Positions 51,620-61,867 are shown, numbered from the stretch's first letter. The stretch is DNA of 64,000 nucleotides from Carnobacterium_B sp045617425 (GCF_045617425.1 NZ_JAZLIO010000011.1:1-64000), one strand, 5' to 3'. The notes: generated from the letters alone by a model not told the origin. Translations and numbers: made by a program.

Positions 51620-53044
51620 TTATAAAATGTAGCGACTTAAATCTTTGTCTTCTACAATGTGTTCGATTTTTTCATTGACATAATTTTCAGTAATGGTAAT
51701 GTCTCCCATTTGCATATCCGGTGCTTCAAATAATAAATCTTCTAGTAATTTTTCTAAGATCGTATGCAGACGACGGGCTCCGATGTTATCCGTTTCATGA
51801 TTTACTTGATAAGCAATTGCAGCTAACCGTTCAATCGATTCATACGTAAAAGTAATGTTGACATTTTCAGTCCCTAACATCGCAATATATTGTTTGAGTA
51901 ACGCATTATTTGGTTCCGTTAAAATCTTAACAAAATCTTCTTTGGTTAAGTCATCCAACTCTACACGAATAGGAAATCTTCCTTGCAATTCTGGAATCAA
52001 GTCACTTGGTTTAGAAACATGAAATGCTCCAGAAGCAATAAATAAGATATGATCGGTTTGAATCGGACCATATTTTGTGCTAACTTGCGATCCCTCAACG
52101 ATTGGCAATATGTCTCGTTGGACACCTTCTCGAGAGACAGTCCCACTATTTTCATTTTTAGAGGTGATTTTATCAAATTCGTCTATGAAGATAATACCAG
52201 CATTTTGTGCAAGTTCTACAGCCATCGATTGGATGTCTTCTTGATTGACTAATTTAGCCGATTCTTCTTGAGTAAACAATTCAATAGCTTTCTTTACAGT
52301 AACAGTTCGTTTAACTTTAGACTTTGGACGTAAAGCCCCTAATGTTTCATTTAAATCAATACCCATTTGTTCCAATCCGGCACCCATAGGAGAATTCATT
52401 GATTTTTTTTGGCTTTCAACTTGTATTGTCAATTCCCTTTCATCTAAAAGACCATTACGAATTTGTTGTTTCATTTTTTCACGGTCTGTTGAAATGGCTT
52501 CTGTTACTTCTTCTTCCTCTTCTTCAGCTTGTGGGGCTAATTGATTAGGATCTACACCCATGTTTTTAAACATCGATTCAAAAGGGTTGCTACTAGTACT
52601 TTGTCGATTTTCTTTCTTTATTCCTGGTATCAATAGTTTTACAATACGCTCAATAGCATTTTTTTCTGCTCGAGAAAAAACTTGTGAGTACTGTTTTTTT
52701 TCTACAATTTGAATCGACGCTTCTACTAAATCGCGCACCATAGATTCAACATCTCGTCCAATATATCCGACTTCTGTAAATTTAGTAGCTTCCACTTTTA
52801 CAAAGGGCGCTTGAACAATGGTAGCTAAACGTCGAGCAATCTCTGTTTTACCGACTCCAGTTGCACCAATCATTAACAAATTTTTAGGTGTGATTTCTTT
52901 TTGCATATCTTCATCTAATTTTAAACGTCTTTGACGGTTACGTAAGGCGACAGCAACTGACTTTTTTGCCATTGTTTGTCCAATAATGTATTTATCTAAC
53001 TCAGCAACGATCTCTCTTGGAGTCATATCTTCTTTTGTTATCAT
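51620..53044 (-). CDS. hslU: ATP-dependent protease ATPase subunit HslU (ClpY)
   Basis: 474 residues. Walker A G-A-T-G-V-G-K-T-E-I-A (about 59-69), Walker B I-I-F-I-D-E-F-D-K-I (about 267-276), and the Glu/Gln-rich I-domain between (about 140-240). The hexameric AAA+ ring unfolds substrates into HslV. C-terminal D-L-S-R-Y-I-L is the docking tail. Confidence 0.97.
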   Translation of the reverse strand: MITKEDMTPREIVAELDKYIIGQTMAKKSVAVALRNRQRRLKLDEDMQKEITPKNLLMIGATGVGKTEIARRLATIVQAPFVKVEATKFTEVGYIGRDVESMVRDLVEASIQIVEKKQYSQVFSRAEKNAIERIVKLLIPGIKKENRQSTSSNPFESMFKNMGVDPNQLAPQAEEEEEEVTEAISTDREKMKQQIRNGLLDERELTIQVESQKKSMNSPMGAGLEQMGIDLNETLGALRPKSKVKRTVTVKKAIELFTQEESAKLVNQEDIQSMAVELAQNAGIIFIDEFDKITSKNENSGTVSREGVQRDILPIVEGSQVSTKYGPIQTDHILFIASGAFHVSKPSDLIPELQGRFPIRVELDDLTKEDFVKILTEPNNALLKQYIAMLGTENVNITFTYESIERLAAIAYQVNHETDNIGARRLHTILEKLLEDLLFEAPDMQMGDITITENYVNEKIEHIVEDKDLSRYIL

Positions 53045-53056
53045 TTAGTTCACTCC

Positions 53057-53596
53057 TTATAGTTCTTCAACAATAATATTGTGATTTGTAAATACACAGA
53101 TGTCTGCAGCAGTTGTTAAGCTTTCTTGAGCAATTTGAGCTGCAGTTAAATCTTTCCCAAGTTTTTTTAACGCTCGTCCAGCAGCAAGCGCAAAGTTTCC
53201 ACCTGAACCGATGGCTAATATTCCATCATCTGGTTGGATAACTTCCCCACCACCCGATACCATCAACATCTCTTCTTTGTTCATTACGATTAGCAAAGCT
53301 TCAAGTTTTTGCATCGCGCGATCTGAACGCCATTCTTGAGCCAATTCTACAGCTGCACGAGTTAAATTTCCTTTGTATTCATGTAATTTAGCTTCGAATT
53401 TTTCTTCTAAAGTAAAGGCATCTGCCACACTTCCAGCAAAACCGACCAACACTTCATCATTGTAAATGCGTCGAACTTTTCGAGCAGTGCCTTTCATGAT
53501 TACTTGTTCACCCATTGTTACTTGACCATCACCGGCCATGGCACATTTTCCATTATGCTGAATAGCAAAAATAGTTGTTGCATGAAATTCTGTCAT
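53057..53596 (-). CDS. hslV: ATP-dependent protease peptidase subunit HslV (ClpQ)
   Basis: 179 residues. M-T-E-F-H-A-T-T-I-F-A-I: like the Bacillus ClpQ it has a short N-terminal extension before the T-T-I that is the start of the enterobacterial mature enzyme. Removing Met exposes Thr2, where B. subtilis has Ser. C-A-M-A-G-D-G-Q-V-T near residues 18-27 completes the active site. 12 bases before hslU, clearly co-translated. Confidence 0.96.
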   Translation of the reverse strand: MTEFHATTIFAIQHNGKCAMAGDGQVTMGEQVIMKGTARKVRRIYNDEVLVGFAGSVADAFTLEEKFEAKLHEYKGNLTRAAVELAQEWRSDRAMQKLEALLIVMNKEEMLMVSGGGEVIQPDDGILAIGSGGNFALAAGRALKKLGKDLTAAQIAQESLTTAADICVFTNHNIIVEEL

Positions 53597-53625
53597 TGTT
53601 TTTTCCTCCAGTCAATTATCCAAAC

Positions 53626-54525
53626 TTAGGCTCTTGGATGAAATTGGCGATAATTTTTTTGTAAAAGATCCTTAGTCACATGAGCATATATCTGAGTTGA
53701 AGATAAACTCGCATGACCCAATAGTTCTTGCACAGTCCGCATGTCAGCGCCATTATTCAGCAAATGAGTCGCAAATGAATGACGCAACATATGCGGATGG
53801 ATATCAGATGTTAAACTGCTTTTTTTAATTACTTGGTTTAATACATATTCGATTCCAGTAGCTGTAATGGGGTCACCATGATGATTAACAAATAAAATAT
53901 CATGGATTCGTTTGTGTTTTGTCATTAAAGGGGTACGACTTTTTTCTATATAATCGCGGATTGCAACAGCGGCGTAATGGCCAAATGGAACATAACGTTC
54001 TTTATTTCCCTTACCACGGATCAATAAGACACTTAATTCAAAATCAATGTCCTTTAACTTAATGCCACTACATTCACTCACTCGTATACCAGTACCATAC
54101 AGCACCTCGAGTATAGCTTCATTGCGAAAATCTAATGGACTTTCTCCTTTTACTGCTTCAAACAAAGCATCCATTTCCTTTTCATAAAAAAATTTAGGCA
54201 AACGAAGCGTTTTCTTTTTGAGATGGATATAAGAAAACGGATTATCTTTAACTAGCTGGTTTTTTAATAAGAATTGATAAAATGCGCGTAAGCTCGAAAT
54301 CTTTCTTGAAATACTGTTTCGACCTAATCCTTGTTCATTTAATTCACCTAAATAGATACGCACATCCTGAAGAGTTACGCTATTAAAATCCGTATCTCCT
54401 GTTTGATTTAAAAATAATTCAAAATGAGTGATATCTTCTTGATATGCTTTTTTAGTCAGCTCAGAATAGTGTCTTTCAATGATTAAATACTGCAAGAAAG
54501 TCTCTTTAATCGTTTGATTTACCAA
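53626..54525 (-). CDS. xerC: Tyrosine recombinase XerC
   Basis: 299 residues from TTG 54525 (V-N-Q-T-I-K-E-T-F), eight bases after GGAGG; the GTG at 54540 would overlap that site. N-terminal SAM-like DNA-binding domain, then the catalytic residues in G-T-G-I-R-V-S-E, H-M-L-R-H-S-F-A-T-H-L, L-G-H-A-S-L-S-S-T-Q-I-Y. Resolves chromosome dimers. In Bacillus trmFO lies between topA and xerC; here that gene is absent and 228 bases, including the topA terminator, separate the two. Confidence 0.94.
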   Translation of the reverse strand: MVNQTIKETFLQYLIIERHYSELTKKAYQEDITHFELFLNQTGDTDFNSVTLQDVRIYLGELNEQGLGRNSISRKISSLRAFYQFLLKNQLVKDNPFSYIHLKKKTLRLPKFFYEKEMDALFEAVKGESPLDFRNEAILEVLYGTGIRVSECSGIKLKDIDFELSVLLIRGKGNKERYVPFGHYAAVAIRDYIEKSRTPLMTKHKRIHDILFVNHHGDPITATGIEYVLNQVIKKSSLTSDIHPHMLRHSFATHLLNNGADMRTVQELLGHASLSSTQIYAHVTKDLLQKNYRQFHPRA

Positions 54526-54688
54526 GAATAATCCCTCCACTCCTACAACAAAGCTACTTTATCATACAAATATTTAGAATACAATCGATTAAGATTTAAA
54601 TTAATTGAATTTTAAAACAATTCAGCTATTTTTAAACAATTGTTATTAAATACAGTTGAATTCAGGCAGGAATCTTGACTCGTAAACA

Positions 54689-54741
54689 AAAATACTAATT
54701 AAGTGAGAGCCATTTCTACTCAAACTTAACTAGTATTTATT
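54689..54741 (-). terminator. Probable terminator of topA
   Basis: AATACTAATTAAGT..ACTTAACTAGTATT forms a long imperfect stem; T-rich on the minus-strand exit side. Confidence 0.6.
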
Positions 54742-54753
54742 TTAGTTAACGTA

Positions 54754-56832
54754 TTATTTTTGTACTTCTTCTTTATAGTCACAATTGCTGCAGATAACTT
54801 GCTTGCTGCCTTTTGCTTTTTTCTCTACTAAATAATGGTCACATTTCGGACAATTGCGTCCAACTGGTTTATCCCATGAGACGAATTCACACGTTGGGTA
54901 CCGGTCGCAACCATAAAAAATACGATTTTTCTTTGATTTGCGTTCAATGACATGTCCTTCACCACATACAGGACAAGCAACCCCGATTTCTTTCACAATC
55001 GGTTTGGTGTTTCGGCAATCTGGAAAATTGCTGCACGCATAGAATTTTCCATAACGGCCCAACTTGATCACCATAGGATGTCCGCAAAGCTCACAGTCAA
55101 ATCCAGCAGGTTCATCTTTGATCTGAACTTTTTCCATGTTTTCTTCTGCTTTTTCAACTTCAACAGCAAACGGTTGATAGAATTGATCGATAACTTTTTC
55201 CCATTCTTTATTGCCTTCTTCGACTTCATCCAGATTTTTTTCCATATCGGCAGTAAAATGAACATCCACGATCTGTGGGAAAAATTCATTGATGAGCCCA
55301 TTTACAATTGCACCTAATTCGGTTACTTCAAAACGTTTGTTTTGGAGTTTAACATAATACCTACGTTGAATGGTTTCCAATGTTGGAGCATACGTAGAAG
55401 GACGACCTACACCGTTATCTTCCAGCACACGAATCAATGTTGATTCAGAGAACCGAGCAGGTGGTTGAGTGAAATGTTGTTTTGGTTCGATATCGACCGA
55501 CTTAACTTTATCGCCTTTTTCCATCTCAGGTAATAAATTTTCTTTTTCTTCTTTACCTTCATCGTTGCCTTCAATATAAACTTTTTGATAACCAGGAAAT
55601 TTCACTTTAGACCCATTTGCTCTAAAATAAATATCATTTTGAGCAATATCAACCTTCATTGTGTCAAATACAGCAGGAGTCATTTGACTGGCTACTAATC
55701 GTGACCAAATCAAATTGTATAATTTATACTGGTCTTTTGTCAGGTATTTTTCAATTTCTTTGGGTGTCCGTAACACGCTGGAAGGACGAATCCCTTCATG
55801 AGCATCTTGGTCGCCTTCAGCCTTTTTCCCTATTCGAGGTTTAGACGCTGCATATTCTGGTCCAAATTCTTTGATGATGTATTCCGCAGCTTCATTTTTA
55901 GCTGAAAGAGCGATCCTAGTAGAATCGGTACGCATATACGTGATCAAACCGACAGCCCCGCCACGACCTAATGAGATTCCTTCATAAAGTTGTTGCGCAA
56001 CCATCATGGTTTTACGTGTTCTAAAATTTAATTTTCTTGCAGCTTCTTGTTGCAGACTACTTGTCTTAAACGGAAGCGCCGGATTTCTTAACCGTTCTTT
56101 TTTCGTAACGGACATGACTTCGAACTGATCGCCATCTAGTTCCTTAATAATTTTTTGGACATCTTCAGCATTACCCAAAGCTTGTTTCTTTCCTTTTAAA
56201 CCATAAAAATTAGCTTTGAATTTTTTCTTATCTTTTTTGAAATTAGCACCAATCGACCAATACTCTTCAGGTTCAAATCGATTGATTTCATCTTCTCGCT
56301 CACAAATCAGCTTTAACGCTACAGATTGTACTCTTCCAGCACTTAAGCCTTTTTTAACTTTTTTCCACAAAATTGGACTGATGGTATATCCAACAAGTCG
56401 GTCTAGTATTCTTCGAGCTTGTTGTGAGTTTACCAAGTCCATATTAATGGAACGTGGTTCTTTGAAGGCATTTTTTACAGCATCTTTTGTAATTTCGTTA
56501 AAAACCACACGATTTTTGTCTGCTATATCCAGTCCTAATAAAAAGCTTAGATGCCATGCAATTGCTTCCCCTTCTCTATCCGGGTCGGCTGCGAGGAAAA
56601 CTTTTTCAGCTTTTTTTGCATATTTTTTTAATTCCTTAATTAAAGGACCCTTGCCTCGTATAGAAATGTACTCGGGTTGGTAGTTATTTTCAACATCGAC
56701 TGCCATACGGCTTTTAGGAAGATCACGAATGTGTCCTAGGCTAGCAACAACTTTATAATTTCGACCTAAATATTTTTCAATTGTTTTTGCTTTAGCAGGT
56801 GATTCTACTATCACCAGGTATTTATATGCCAA
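54754..56832 (-). CDS. topA: DNA topoisomerase I
   Basis: 692 residues. TOPRIM domain at the start (V-I-V-E-S-P-A-K-A-K-T-I-E, D-P-D-R-E-G-E-A-I-A-W-H), active Tyr in Y-M-R-T-D-S-T-R near residue 300, and three C-terminal zinc ribbons, each with two C-x2-C or similar pairs (C-E-L-C-G, C-P-V-C-G, C-P-K-C-D). Relaxes negative supercoils. Lies between dprA and xerC in the conserved Firmicutes order. Confidence 0.98.
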   Translation of the reverse strand: MAYKYLVIVESPAKAKTIEKYLGRNYKVVASLGHIRDLPKSRMAVDVENNYQPEYISIRGKGPLIKELKKYAKKAEKVFLAADPDREGEAIAWHLSFLLGLDIADKNRVVFNEITKDAVKNAFKEPRSINMDLVNSQQARRILDRLVGYTISPILWKKVKKGLSAGRVQSVALKLICEREDEINRFEPEEYWSIGANFKKDKKKFKANFYGLKGKKQALGNAEDVQKIIKELDGDQFEVMSVTKKERLRNPALPFKTSSLQQEAARKLNFRTRKTMMVAQQLYEGISLGRGGAVGLITYMRTDSTRIALSAKNEAAEYIIKEFGPEYAASKPRIGKKAEGDQDAHEGIRPSSVLRTPKEIEKYLTKDQYKLYNLIWSRLVASQMTPAVFDTMKVDIAQNDIYFRANGSKVKFPGYQKVYIEGNDEGKEEKENLLPEMEKGDKVKSVDIEPKQHFTQPPARFSESTLIRVLEDNGVGRPSTYAPTLETIQRRYYVKLQNKRFEVTELGAIVNGLINEFFPQIVDVHFTADMEKNLDEVEEGNKEWEKVIDQFYQPFAVEVEKAEENMEKVQIKDEPAGFDCELCGHPMVIKLGRYGKFYACSNFPDCRNTKPIVKEIGVACPVCGEGHVIERKSKKNRIFYGCDRYPTCEFVSWDKPVGRNCPKCDHYLVEKKAKGSKQVICSNCDYKEEVQK

Positions 56833-57049
56833 TGAAATGCTCCTCTCAAATGAGCGTATTTTTTTACTAATTCAGTCTTTCTCTAATCTATAATTGAAAT
56901 CGTTAATCATCTTATGCTATCTTCAGGCACTTTGTCAACCATCCTTATTTATATTTGTGAAAATAGATCGCATATAATAGAAGAAAAAAACTGTTTTCTC
57001 CCCTTGAAAACCTTTCCTTTTTTATCATTTCACATTTTTATTCTTAGTA

Positions 57050-57098
57050 CTAAAAAAAACTTCAAAAAAACAGTTCAACTGTTTTTTTTAAGTTTTTT
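57050..57098. terminator. Terminator of dprA
   Basis: AAAAAAAACAGTT and AACTGTTTTTTT stem with flanking A and T runs, overlapping the end of dprA. Confidence 0.85.
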
Positions 57099-57967
57099 TA
57101 TCTATTTAATTCTTCTAAAATATGCTGTGGCGTTAAGACACATTTTGCTCCATGTAAGATTAGATCATTGGTACCTTCTGAATAAGGATTTGTAATATTT
57201 CCAGGTACAGCAAAAACTTCACGCCCCTCTTGCAGGGCTAGATTAGCGGTAATCAAACTGCCACTGCGATACCTAGCCTCAATGACCAATGTTCCTAATG
57301 AAAGACCCGCAATAATTCGATTGCGCATCGGAAAATGGTGTTTCAATGGTTTAGTTCCTAAGGGGTATTCAGAGATCAGCAAGTGATTCCTAGCAATATC
57401 TCTTTGTAATGACTCATTTTCAAACGGGTAATAGTGATCTAATCCCGTTCCTATGATGCCAATTGTCCGTCCACCTAATTCAATAGTTTTCTGGTGGACT
57501 ATTTTATCAATTCCTTTAGCTAATCCACTTACCGTTGCAATCTCATGACTTATCAATTCGGGCAATAACAAGGCTAAAGCTTTTTCACCGTATGAACTAA
57601 TCAAACGAGATCCAACGATGGCAAGCAATTGCTGATTAAGTAGGGAGAGTTCTCCTTGATAAAATAATAAGGCCGGTGGATTATAGATATGCTTTAGGTA
57701 CTCAGGATAAGTTTGATCCAAAATAGATATCCATTTGATTTTCTTATCTCTATACTCTTCCAAGCTTTTCTCTAAATCAATAGCAATAAAACTATCCATA
57801 AATAATCTTGTATTAGTTGAATTTAATTGAGCGCAACTAGCTAGCTCATAAGCGGTTAGATAAGGGTTATCTATTAAAGCTGAAAGCATACGAATGCGGC
57901 TCGTTGCACCGATTCCTTTACATAAAGTTAAATGAAATAGCATCTGATTTAGACTTGTGGTTTGCAT
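57098..57967 (-). CDS. dprA: DNA processing protein DprA/Smf
   Basis: 289 residues. Rossmann-like DprA domain: L-L-A-I-V-G-S-R near residues 113-120, V-S-G-L-A-K-G-I-D near 144-152, G-T-G-L-D-H-Y-Y-P near 170-178, R-N-R-I-I-A-G-L-S near 214-222, E-A-R-Y-R-S-G-S-L-I-T-A near 229-240. Loads RecA on incoming single-stranded DNA during transformation. Precedes topA; no C-terminal winged helix is visible. Confidence 0.95.
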   Translation of the reverse strand: MQTTSLNQMLFHLTLCKGIGATSRIRMLSALIDNPYLTAYELASCAQLNSTNTRLFMDSFIAIDLEKSLEEYRDKKIKWISILDQTYPEYLKHIYNPPALLFYQGELSLLNQQLLAIVGSRLISSYGEKALALLLPELISHEIATVSGLAKGIDKIVHQKTIELGGRTIGIIGTGLDHYYPFENESLQRDIARNHLLISEYPLGTKPLKHHFPMRNRIIAGLSLGTLVIEARYRSGSLITANLALQEGREVFAVPGNITNPYSEGTNDLILHGAKCVLTPQHILEELNR

Positions 57968-58056
57968 GTCACACTCTCCTTTTCCATTGCAAAACGCTTA
58001 TGTTCTATAGATAATTTCCGCATTTAAAGGAGAATGTCATTTTTCAAAAAAAAATA

Positions 58057-58092
58057 GCACAAAAAAAGGAAAGACATTGTCTCTCCTTTTTT
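58057..58092. terminator. Terminator of apt
   Basis: AAAAAGGAAAGACA..TGTCTCTCCTTTTT stem downstream of apt on the minus strand. Confidence 0.85.
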
Positions 58093-58104
58093 TGTTAAAT
58101 GGTA

Positions 58105-58617
58105 TTAATACTCCATTAAAGCTAAAATATCGTAGCCTTTAATTTTGTCACGACCATTTAAATCTTTTAATTCCACTAGAAAAGCAGTTCCAACAACTAT
58201 TCCACCAAGCTTTTCAATCAACTCGATTGTTGCAGCAATCGTTCCACCAGTAGCTAGTAAATCATCACAGACAAGGACTTTTTGCCCAGGTTTGATGGCA
58301 TCTTGATGAATCTGCAAGGTATCTTTTCCATATTCTAAACCATACGTAACTTCAATCGTTTCACGAGGTAATTTTCCTTTTTTACGTGCAGGAGCGAAAC
58401 CAATACCCATTTCATGTGCTACCGGACAGCCAACAATAAAGCCGCGCGCTTCAGGCCCAACAATCATTTCAACGCCCTTGTCTTTTGCATATTTCACAAT
58501 TTCATTCGTGGCAAAACGGTAAGCTTTTCCATCAGCCATTAAAGGAGAAATGTCACGAAAAACAATTCCCTTTTCAGGAAAATCAGGGACATCTGCAATA
58601 TATTTTTTTAAATCCAT
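58105..58617 (-). CDS. apt: Adenine phosphoribosyltransferase
   Basis: 170 residues from ATG 58617 (MDLKKYIADVPDFPEKG), ten bases after GGAGG. PRPP motif V-L-V-C-D-D-L-L-A-T-G-G-T near residues 118-130, E-A-R-G-F near 62-66. Salvages adenine to AMP. Directly follows recJ, a conserved pair in Firmicutes; the gap of 22 bases suggests co-transcription, so apt expression may depend on the intron-carrying recJ transcript. Confidence 0.97.
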   Translation of the reverse strand: MDLKKYIADVPDFPEKGIVFRDISPLMADGKAYRFATNEIVKYAKDKGVEMIVGPEARGFIVGCPVAHEMGIGFAPARKKGKLPRETIEVTYGLEYGKDTLQIHQDAIKPGQKVLVCDDLLATGGTIAATIELIEKLGGIVVGTAFLVELKDLNGRDKIKGYDILALMEY

Positions 58618-58639
58618 TAAAACTTTTCCTCCATTCAAT

Positions 58640-60693
58640 TTAAGGTGTTGCTTTTATTTGTTGTTTCATCCAATTCTCCAACTCAGAAAAATGACTGTAA
58701 ACAAAAAAGTTTTCAGATTGAATTTGTTTTAGTCGTTTTTGATAAGCTGCTGCTTTCTCTAATTCTTTTTTCTGAACGTCTTTAACGACATTCATAACAC
58801 CATCTGTTATTGTAACAAATCCTATCTCTAAAAACACTGAAATAATAAAAATTAAATTATTTTCCTTTATTTTTAAATGATTAGCTAATAAATTCAGTTT
58901 ATTTCGTACATCAATATCGACATGTGCTGCCGTGTACTTAAAGACTTGTCCAAATTGACTCCGATTTGGCATCCCATTTAAATACAATTCTTCTCGGCTA
59001 TAAAAACAAGCAATAATTTTTTCAGGACTAGACTGAGCTAAGAGCTCTTTGACCGAATCAATATTGAAAGGACAATCAACAAAAATTAATTGAGTTGTTT
59101 TCATTTCAAATTGTGAAAAAGAATCAGGAGTTGTTAATGTATGACTATAACTCTTATCCGATAAAAGATGCGCATATTGTTCACTATTTTGTTGATCAAA
59201 AAAGACAAAGTCTGCTTCCTCAATTTTCCATAGCGATGAAGGTATATGAGTACTTCTAGAATCAAAGACTTGTACCCCTTCAATGGCTAAATCTTCTAAC
59301 ATCATTTGTGTTTTGCGCGAACCATTCCATTCGTTGATAGCTAATTTACCTACTACAGAAATAGATGAATGTAATCCTATTTCTTCCACAATAGGACCAA
59401 ATTGAAAACCAATCACGTCTAAAAAAGCGTTGTCTTCAGCAAGTTTCATTTTCAAATGAGCTTGATCCCCGCCAATTCGACGAATATCTTGAGATTCAAC
59501 ATTTTTAAAAAGGAAAGTCGGTTTAAGATTATCCGTACCAAAAGGAGCTAAACGGTTTAATTCCTCCACTACTTCTACAGTTGCTTCTTTGATACTCAAT
59601 TGGCCGTCTATTTGTGTTTCTTCACCCATTTCTTGGGCTACGCCATTTTCTATAGCATATTGATTGAGTTCACTTTGAATACGTTCAATGTTCTCTAAAG
59701 GAACCGTTAAACCAGCGGCCATATGATGTCCACCAAACGTAGTGGTAAATTCTCGAACGTTATCCAACGCATTATACAGATGAAATGCCGGTATACTCCT
59801 ACCAGAACCTTTAGCCAAACCTTTAGCTGGATCAATGTTTAGGACTAGAGCTGGTTTTCCAGTTTTTCCGACAATTTTACTAGCCACAATACCTAAGACG
59901 CCTTCATGCCAGTCTTCTTTTGCTAAAACATAGACATCTGGATCTACATTATTTTTTTCAATCATATCAAATGCTTCATTCGTTATCGTAGAAACATAGG
60001 CTTGACGTTCGGTATTTTTTTCTTGGACCAACTGTGCTAGCGAGGCTGCTATTTCATCATCAAAAGTCGTCAACAATTCGACAGCTGGAGAGGCATCTCC
60101 TAGTCGTCCCACAGCATTTAGGCGTGGTCCTATAATAAATCCAACGGTTTCTTCATCAATTTCTTCACGCTTTATTTTTGCTAATTGAAATAAAGCGGAC
60201 AAACCGATGCGTTGGGTATTTTGTAACACAACTAATCCTTGCATCACTAAAGCACGATTCTCATCCGTTAACGAGACTAGGTCGGCTATCGTTCCTAAGG
60301 CAACCAAATCTAATAATTCTACCGGTATTTCTCCTAATAATGCTGTTGCTAATTTAAAAGCAACTCCCACTCCAGACAGTTCGCCAAAGGGATACAATCC
60401 TTTTGGGTGTCTCGGATGAATGACAGCATAGGCCGAGGGCAATATACTTGGCAATTCATGGTGATCCGTGACAATGACATCTATTCCTAATACTTTTGCC
60501 CGCTCGATCGCATCGTGTCCAGCAACACCATTGTCACAAGTGACAATCAATTGTGTACCGTGTTCGATTAAGCGTTCGAAGGCTGCTACATTAGGTCCAT
60601 ATCCATCTGTAAATCGATTTGGAATGTAGTAGTTGACTTCTCCACCAATCATTTCAATCGTTTCTTTTAAAACGGCTGTACTTGTGACGCCAT
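58640..60693 (-). CDS. recJ: RecJ single-strand exonuclease, 3' exon
   Basis: The larger exon of recJ, beginning with the last two bases of a split Asp codon (AT at 60693-60692) and reading D-G-V-T-S-T-A-V-L-K-E-T-I-E-M-I-G. It carries the rest of the DHH domain (V-T-D-H-H-E-L-P), DHHA1 (F-G-G-H-H-M-A-A-G-L) and the C-terminal OB and extra domains. Read with the 5' exon the protein has 777 residues, close to the roughly 786 of B. subtilis RecJ. An apparent ATG frame opening at 60739 runs from intron domain VI and is an artefact: a protein from it would lack the first catalytic motif. RecJ degrades single strands 5'-3' in recombination and mismatch repair. Confidence 0.9.
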
Positions 60694-61587
60694 ATAGTGA
60701 TAGGTAACCTCTTGAATTGATCTCCAGGTTTTCCCCCACTCCACACCGTGCGTGAGACTTTCACCTCACACGGCGTTCCATCGTTTTAGACTATTTAAAC
60801 TTAAAGTTGCCTATCGCAAATTAAATAAAATGTATAATTGCTTTAAGCTTATAATTTAAAAAATTCTATCTGAATTTAAGGTGATATCTAATCACCGTGC
60901 AACTCTAGTTTATTAAAGATAGCCTAAATCGACTCGAGCCCCTCCCTCCACTATTTGTTATCATAGCTTCATCGGTACTATGGCTCTACTTTCACTTAGG
61001 TAAATTAGCTTATTATACTCTTATGAGATTTTCGTCTAAACTGTTTCATTTGCTGGTAAAAGCATCCACATCCTAAGCTTCATACGTTCCAACCCAATTA
61101 TCTTGTTCTATATATCCTTAGGTTTCTTCTATGGGCCGTTGCACTTGATTATCCCTTTAAGATAATATGGTATTTCATAACGTCAGATTTTTACTCTACC
61201 ACATGCAATAAGATTGGTTTAAGGCGCAATCTTAGCGCTGCATTTCTACATCACCTACGTATCGACTCGTACATTCGAAGATTCGTCAGTTTCTTTTAAG
61301 AAACATTCTAACCCTAGATAATTTCTAAGACCCCCAGCCTATCAAAAGCGTAACCCACCTCTGGATTTTTTTCGTGTAAGGATTTCACCTTACTTACGGC
61401 TTTTTTCAGCTGACTTTACCGAGCTTTATACTTTTGAGCTTTTTACCTATCCAAAAGCATATCGGAGGATTAGGGGAGTCGTTTCAAGACGTTACTCTCT
61501 CATTCCAACTCTCATTAGATCAGTTCTCCATGTCCTAGTAAAATTAAAAACATGTGCACAAACTTTTCATTTGTGAACGTATCGCAC
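60694..61587 (-). mobile_element. ORF-less group II intron in recJ
   Basis: An 894-nt sequence in sense orientation. It begins GTGCG (61587-61583) and ends ACTAT, matching group II ends. Domain V (60776-60743, exactly 34 nt) is canonical: CGCCGTGTGAG..CTCACGCACGG stem, GTGAAAGT cap, two-base CG bulge, catalytic triad CGC. Domain VI (60737-60699) has GGGGG pairing with CC-U-(A)-UC, leaving an unpaired A at 60701, eight nucleotides from the 3' end: the branch point. EBS1 candidate TTGCAT (61208-61203) pairs with IBS1 ATGCAG (61593-61588). No maturase frame is present, so splicing needs a protein supplied in trans, or RNA alone. A complete intron by these signs. Confidence 0.92.
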
Positions 61588-61867
61588 CTGCATCATAGTC
61601 GCCATAAATCGTTATCTGTTCTCCTTGTTCAACCGCATTTGTGATCCTAGAAACCGCACGTTCCATGTCATACATCAGATAAGGGTCATAGATCCACGAC
61701 TCATCTGGTTTGATGAATCGTTCTATTTTTTCTCTAGAATCTAGGCCTCTTTGTAAACACAATTCAATAAACAAAGAAGACGTTTTTAATGCTTTACTTA
61801 AATCTGTTGCTATTTCAGTATTAGTGTTTCGTTCTTTTAATTTCCATTTTGTACGTGATTTCAACAA
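61588..61867 (-). CDS. recJ: RecJ single-strand exonuclease, 5' exon
   Basis: 280 bases from TTG 61867, preceded by AGGAG, encoding 93 residues plus the first base of codon 94. It ends I-Y-G-D-Y-D-A, that is inside the first catalytic motif G-D-Y-D-A-D-G of the DHH phosphoesterases, whose Asp residues bind manganese. The Asp94 codon is split G|AT by the intron. Unspliced reading gives only 14 further residues before a stop, a truncated inactive protein. Confidence 0.9.

Noticed and set aside
55068..55301. Alternative frames inside topA and other housekeeping genes
   Set aside because: They overlap well-supported genes on the same or opposite strand and have no ribosome site or family resemblance.
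60694..60739. Use of ATG 60739 as a recJ start
   Set aside because: Its first 15 codons come from intron domain VI and the resulting protein lacks the first catalytic motif.
60694..61587. The recJ interruption as an insertion sequence or sequencing frameshift
   Set aside because: There is no transposase frame, no terminal inverted repeats and no target duplication. Instead the ends, domain V and domain VI fit a group II intron and the exons rejoin in frame.
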